Shown here: piece after piece, positions 9,601-15,600 of the stretch | Position numbering within the stretch: position 1 is the first letter of the stretch | How the letters are laid out: every line of letters begins with the position of its first letter | From: Salpingoeca rosetta | Lineage: Eukaryota; Opisthokonta; Choanoflagellata; Craspedida; Salpingoecidae | Direction of reading: 5' to 3' | Assembly (NCBI RefSeq): GCF_000188695.1 | Contig: NW_004754911.1 | Location: forward strand, 520,944 to 540,943 | DNA: 20,000 nucleotides | The notes under the pieces: generated by a model | Database searches by the model: none | Seen by the model: only the letters and a program-made list of their open reading frames with translations | What the model was told of the DNA's origin: nothing | Made by a program: the position numbers and the translations under genes

Positions 9601-12600
9601 GCGACGACAACGACCACGAGCAGCACCACAGCCATCTTTGAGTATCCATTCGATGAGAGCGAGTATGAGGTTGTGTTCAGAGGTGTGTCTGCCTTCAACG
9701 CCGGTGCTCCCGTGCGCTTCTCGACTGCATTCGACGCACGGTTTGAGCTGCAGGTCATTTCCGTGGTGAGTGTTGCAGAGTGCCTGCAGGCATGCCACGA
9801 CAGCAACACCTGCCTCGGCGTGTTTTTGCGAGAGACAACAACCACGTTGCGGTGTCATCTGCTTTCCAACTTGGGCACGCCTGAAGGTCTCCCAACGTCC
9901 ACCGCATCCCTCTCCCTGAGAAAGCTCATGCTAACAACATCAACAACGACGACGACGACCACTTCAACGACGACTGAAGAAGCAATGTCATCTACAACCA
10001 CGACGACCACGACGACCACTTCAACCACGACGACCACGACGACCACTTCAACAACGACGACAACGACAACCACTTCAACCACGACGACCACGACGACCAC
10101 TTCAACAACGACGACAACGACGACAACCGCGACCACGACCACTACCACGACCACAACCACTACTAGCACCACAACCACAACCACAACCACCACCACGACT
10201 ACAACGACCACTACTCGCACCACAACGACTACCACTACAACCATGATTAGCACGACAACAACACATGTGCTGCAGTTTGATACGACAGGTTATGATGTGG
10301 TCTTCGTCGGCACACAAGGAGGAGTGTCTTCTCCTCGCCGATTCAGCACCGCATTTGACTCGACATTCAGGCTCCCACTGACAGCCCCAGTGACGACGGG
10401 GGCAGAGTGCCTGCAGGCATGTGAGGCGGAGGCTGCATGCGTTGGTGCATTCATCTGGACACCTGATGTCAACATTCGCTGCTATCTTTTGACAGACCTG
10501 GGCACAGAGGCGGGCATTGCCACCTCCACCGCCTCCGTCTCCCTGCGGAAACTCGCCGCTTCCACGACAACGACAACAACATCCACAACGACCACCACGA
10601 CAGCAACGACAACGACGACGACCACCACAGCAACGACAACGAGCACAACAACAACGAGCACAACAACAACGAGCACAACCACAACTACTTCAACCACAAC
10701 TACTTCAACCACAACTACTTCAACCACAACTACTTCAACCACAACTACTTCAACCACAACTACTTCAACCACAACTACTTCAACCACAACTACTTCAACC
10801 ACAACTACTTCAACCACAACTACTTCAACCACAACTACTTCAACCACAACTACTTCAACCACTTTAACGACTACAACCACCAGCACCAGCACTACCAGCA
10901 CCAGCACTACCAGCACCAGCACTACCAGCACCACAACAACCAGCACCACAACAACAACCAGCACCACAACAACCAGCACAACCACAACCAGCACAACCAC
11001 AACCAGCACCACAACAACCAGCACAACCACAACCACCACAACCACAACCACAACAACAACCACCACGACGACCACCACCACGACCACCACAACCACAACC
11101 ACAACCACAACTACTACAACAACCACAGCAACCATCTCCATTGATGTGCCAAACACCGCACCTGATTTCAGCGAGACAGAGGCCACAACAACGCTGACCA
11201 TCGATGCATCCTATGACACAGTAGACCTTGCCCAGCTGCAGTCTGATGTGCTTGAGAGCTTGGCCACCACCGGTGTCAGCTCAGATGACGTGGCCTTTGT
11301 TCACTTCTACCCAGGCAGCATCAACATCCTTGTTGGCTTCCGCACGCAGGCCGCATACACAACGCTGACGGCGGCGCTGGCCACCGGTCCTCTTCCCGTC
11401 GGCAACGCCACTGTCTCCCTGCTCACGACAAGCATGCAGCCTTACGTGTCGTCGAATGACGCTTTTGTCGCATACAAGACCAGCACGAGCGAGCCAGGCT
11501 TCAACCTTGTCGCCCTTGACAACCTCAAGCCCGGCCTCAAGGTTGCGGTCACCAGCGCAGTGGGGCCGCTCAGCGTGGACATGGAAGTGACAACACCGCG
11601 CCTATCACCAACCACATTCAAGGCGGTTGTCCTGCCGGCGTCCGGCAATGTCTGGTTCAACGACCCCACCGTCTCTGTCTTTATTCGCTTTGAGGATGAG
11701 CGCGGCAGCGCACTTGTGGCGGAGGGGTCAACAGCCATTGTGACCGTGTCGCCACCAGCATCCTTGGGAGCAGCAGCATCACCCCTCACCACGGTGTGTG
11801 TGTCAAAGCTGGACGAGCAAGAGGGTGCGGTGTGCACGGCAACGGTCACCCTGCCCTCGTCATGGTTCTCCTACGAGCAAGATGAGGATGTGAGAGTGAC
11901 GGCCGCGCTGCTGAGCGACATCAGCAGCACCTCCACTGTGATTGCCGACCTGACACTCAAGCAACAGCCCTCCGTGGCGCTGGCCACTGGCTATGGCGTC
12001 GTGTGCCGGTTCCCGCAGGGCAGCGTGTTCTCCGAGAGCGGGTTTGACATTGACTGCTTTGGGCGTGCGCGGGATGGCGTTGCCCTCACGCAGTTCCAGT
12101 TGCAGCTGACGCCGTCTGCCGCCACCATCTCCTTTGGACAGGTCACCAGCACGGACATGTGGGGTGTTACCGCCCGCACAGTGAGTGGCAAGCTCGTCGT
12201 GACCGGCTCCCGCGTGAGCAGCACCGACACGGGCAGCACGGGCGATGAGTTTATGCACCTGTTCTCTGTGCGCGCCCGTGCCGGTACGACCACGTCCTCC
12301 TTCTCCGTGCGGGTCACCGTGCGCGTGCAGGAGATGCTGTCGCTCGCGGGCCGCGTTGTGCCGGTCAACTCCCTTGCCCATGTCACAGACGCGAACGTGA
12401 CGCCCACCCAGCGATCTGCGACAACAACGGTGGTTGCCGTCGACACTGCTGGCGTGCTGGCGTGGATCGAGTCGCCCTTGCTGGTGAACACGGCGCCACT
12501 GGCTCCAACGCCCGACGCCCGCGTCTCCCGAAGCATGACGGTGCTTGCCATTAACACGGATGGCACCGTCCTTGCCTCCGACAGCCACTTCTGCGCCGGC

Positions 12601-15600
12601 GCCGGCGTGACCCAGGCAACGGGGTGCACGGAGGTGAGCTTTGGATCCACAGACCCAACTGACGGCCGAATTGAGGTGACGGTGCTCCTGGGCACCGCAC
12701 AGGACACTGTGGCGCTCAACGTCATGCGCCTGGATTCCGTGCAGCTGGATGTGTCCAACACGCAGCTGCACTTTGTGACCACGGCCGCAGCGTTGGGCAA
12801 CTGCACGGGCACCTTCCAGCAGGCGCGCGTGGGCATTCGCGCCGTGTTTGTCGCCGGCGTGCGCAGCGTGATTGTGGACGTGACGCACATGGCGCCCTGG
12901 CTTCTGCAAATGTCCAACGAGGACACGGTGCAGTTGGTGGGTGCACAGGCCGGTGAGGGCGAGTACGATGTTGACCTGCATCTCGCCCTGACGGGCGGCC
13001 GCGCCGTGCTTCAGGGCATGGCCCCCGGCACGGTACAGCTGCAACTCGTGTCCCCTTCCGTGCCAGGCCTGGTTTGGGACAGCGAGGACGTGACTGTGCT
13101 GGGGTCCTCCGGACACGTCGCCACACACGTGCGCACGCTGTTGGCAGTTGACGTGCAAGTGGGCGCAGCCGCACCCTCCCTGACGGCGTTTGGCAGCAAC
13201 GGCCCCGACGTGTCAGTGGGCGTGAGCAGCAGCGTCAAGGCGTCGTTCTCCGAGCTGCTGCAGCCTGGGGTCGCCGTCTCTGTAATTGTTGATGCACAGG
13301 GCGGCGAGATCCTGGTGCTGTCCTCCGATGCAGGCCCGGTGCCAAACATTGCGCTGAACCGCGAGGCGAGCAACGCAGACGTGATGGACGTCGACGCAGT
13401 CATGCTCGCAGATGGCAGCGTGGTCATGGAGACCACTTCTGTCATTGGCGTTGTCAACACCAACCAACAAGGCCAGGATGTGCATGTGCGCACAACGGCG
13501 GCCATGTGTGGTGGAGCTGCAGTGCTGGAGGGAAGGGAGACGTTCCCGGTCCAGTTCCTCGACGTGGTCAGCGTGCAGTACAACGTGAGCACCAACGTCA
13601 TTGCCATGGCTGGCTCTCCAGCCGTTGCCGCTGGTGTGAGCAGCCGCGTGCAGCTGCGCATTGTGGCCACACGTGAGGATGGCAGCACCCGCGATGTGAC
13701 GCTTGATCCACGCGTCATCATTGACACGCAGACCTTTGGGCTCGGCGCCCTCGTCGTGGGCAGCTCCACGCAGGACGGCCGTCTGACCATCGAGGCCACG
13801 CGCGTGGTGCAGGGTGCTGCTGTTGTGGTGTCCTTTGAAGGCTTCAACCAGACCCTCCCCATCACCGTTGTTGAGGCTGTGCGCCTGGACCTGTCCGCGC
13901 ATCCGTACCCGCCGTATCCCGGTTCAGAATCTGTCTCCGCCAGCCCGCTGGAGGCCATTGGCAGCACGGGGCGGTTCCAGGAGGCGCAGCTGCTGGCGTT
14001 GCTGTCTCTCTCCAACGGGGACCAGATTGATGTGACGGCGCACCCCGACATTGAGTTTGACATCTCGGTTCCCGAGCTGTACGTGGCCGAGACGCTGCTC
14101 CTCGCCACGGGAGAGACGCTGGGCAGCGTCACAGCCTCGTTTGCAGCTGGCGGCATTGTGTCCAACGTACTGCAGATGGAGGTGACGAGCACGCAGCGAC
14201 AGGTGGCGCAGGTTGTCGTGGAGGCACCGGCCGCTCTGTCTGGGCTCATGGGCGATGTGTACGCCGGGGCCGTGCAGGTGACGCTGGTGCTGGACGACGG
14301 CACGCGCCTGCAGCACGGCTATCTCTTCAACGCAACCACGCAGCAGCCCAACTTTCCCGGCATGATCACGTTCTCCTCCAGCCAGGAGGAAGCCGTGGTT
14401 GTGGATGCGGCTACGGGCGCACTCACTATTGCAGGCAACACGAAGCGCGGCCCTGCCGTGATTACAGCCACCAGCGGGGGCGTGCAAGGGACAGCGAGCC
14501 TGCGCATCAACCTCGACGTGGCTGATCTGGACATGGACATGGGCAACCTGGCTGCCGCTGACGAGCCCATCCCGACACAGAGCACGAGCCAGGCGTTCTC
14601 CGTCCCGCTGGTGCTGCGTCTGCCAACCACGGTGGAATCTGTGGATGCACTGCAGTTTCAGCTCTCCTTTGACCCAGCTGTGTTGTCGGTGCTGTACGTG
14701 ACTGCCGGTGACGGCTGGTCCAACAGCCGCCTGTTTGTTGACATTGATGCGAGCGCGGGCGTGATTCGCTCAGGCGGCATCTTCCCGCTGCTCAAGGGCG
14801 GTGCAGACGACCCCACGCTCGTGGAGATTGCCGTCATCACCTTTGAGGTGAAGAGCACGGCGCCCGCAGGATACACGGATCTGGCGGGCCGGTTTGACGT
14901 GTTCAGCAGCATGGGCTCCACCATCGTTGCTGCCGGCACTCCATTTGTTGCCGGTGATGTCAGCGTGCTCATTCAGAGCAGCAGCAGCAGCAGCAGTAGC
15001 AGCGCCGCTGCCGCCGCTACAGCCGACAACGGGCGTCGTCGTCGTCGTAACCTGCTATCGCTTGAGCCCTTTGATGTCACCAACCAAATTGTGTTTGGCG
15101 ATGAGGGCAAGGAGGGTGTTGTCGATGTCGAAGCTGACGGTGTGCGTGGCGCAGCTCCGCGCAAGCGCCGCGATGTGCAGGTGAACGGGGACGTGAACCT
15201 TGATGGCGTGTTTGATTTGGCGGACGTGTTGTTCCTGTACGGGTACCTCGCTGGCTATAACACGGACGTGACCCCCGAGCAGCTGCTTGAGATGGACATC
15301 AACGGCGACAGCCAGATCAACACGGCCGATTTCCTCTACAGCCAAAAGGTGGTGGCCAACGAGTACCGCTTCCTGGAGGTGTCCAGGGTTGCCTCTGTCT
15401 CGCTCGCCACGGACTGCCGGTTTGTTGTGGAGGTGACGACGCGCGACGCTTCGGGAGCACCAGAGAGCGAGGACACCATTGTGTTTGTTGATCTGGAGAG
15501 CCCATCAGAGGGCTTCCACCAGCGCATGGTTGCGAGCGAGTTCCTGTTTGGCACGCCGGTCGAGGCCAAGCCCGCACCCTTCAACGGCACCATCGTGCGC

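Noticed and set aside
9855..11201. Minus-strand poly-Val frames
   Set aside because: They are mirror images of Thr codons (ACN) in the Thr-rich linkers, not real membrane proteins.
11860..13158. Long minus-strand frames opposite the TMEM132-like region (also 13011-14303 and 15505-16788)
   Set aside because: These arise from high GC3 on the sense strand. They contain His/Arg/Ala-rich low-complexity sequence with no domain signal.
14521..15360. Bacterial cellulosome gene or recent bacterial transfer
   Set aside because: Cohesin and dockerin lie inside an intron-bearing eukaryotic receptor with the same base and codon use as the flanks, and I see no bacterial neighbourhood.
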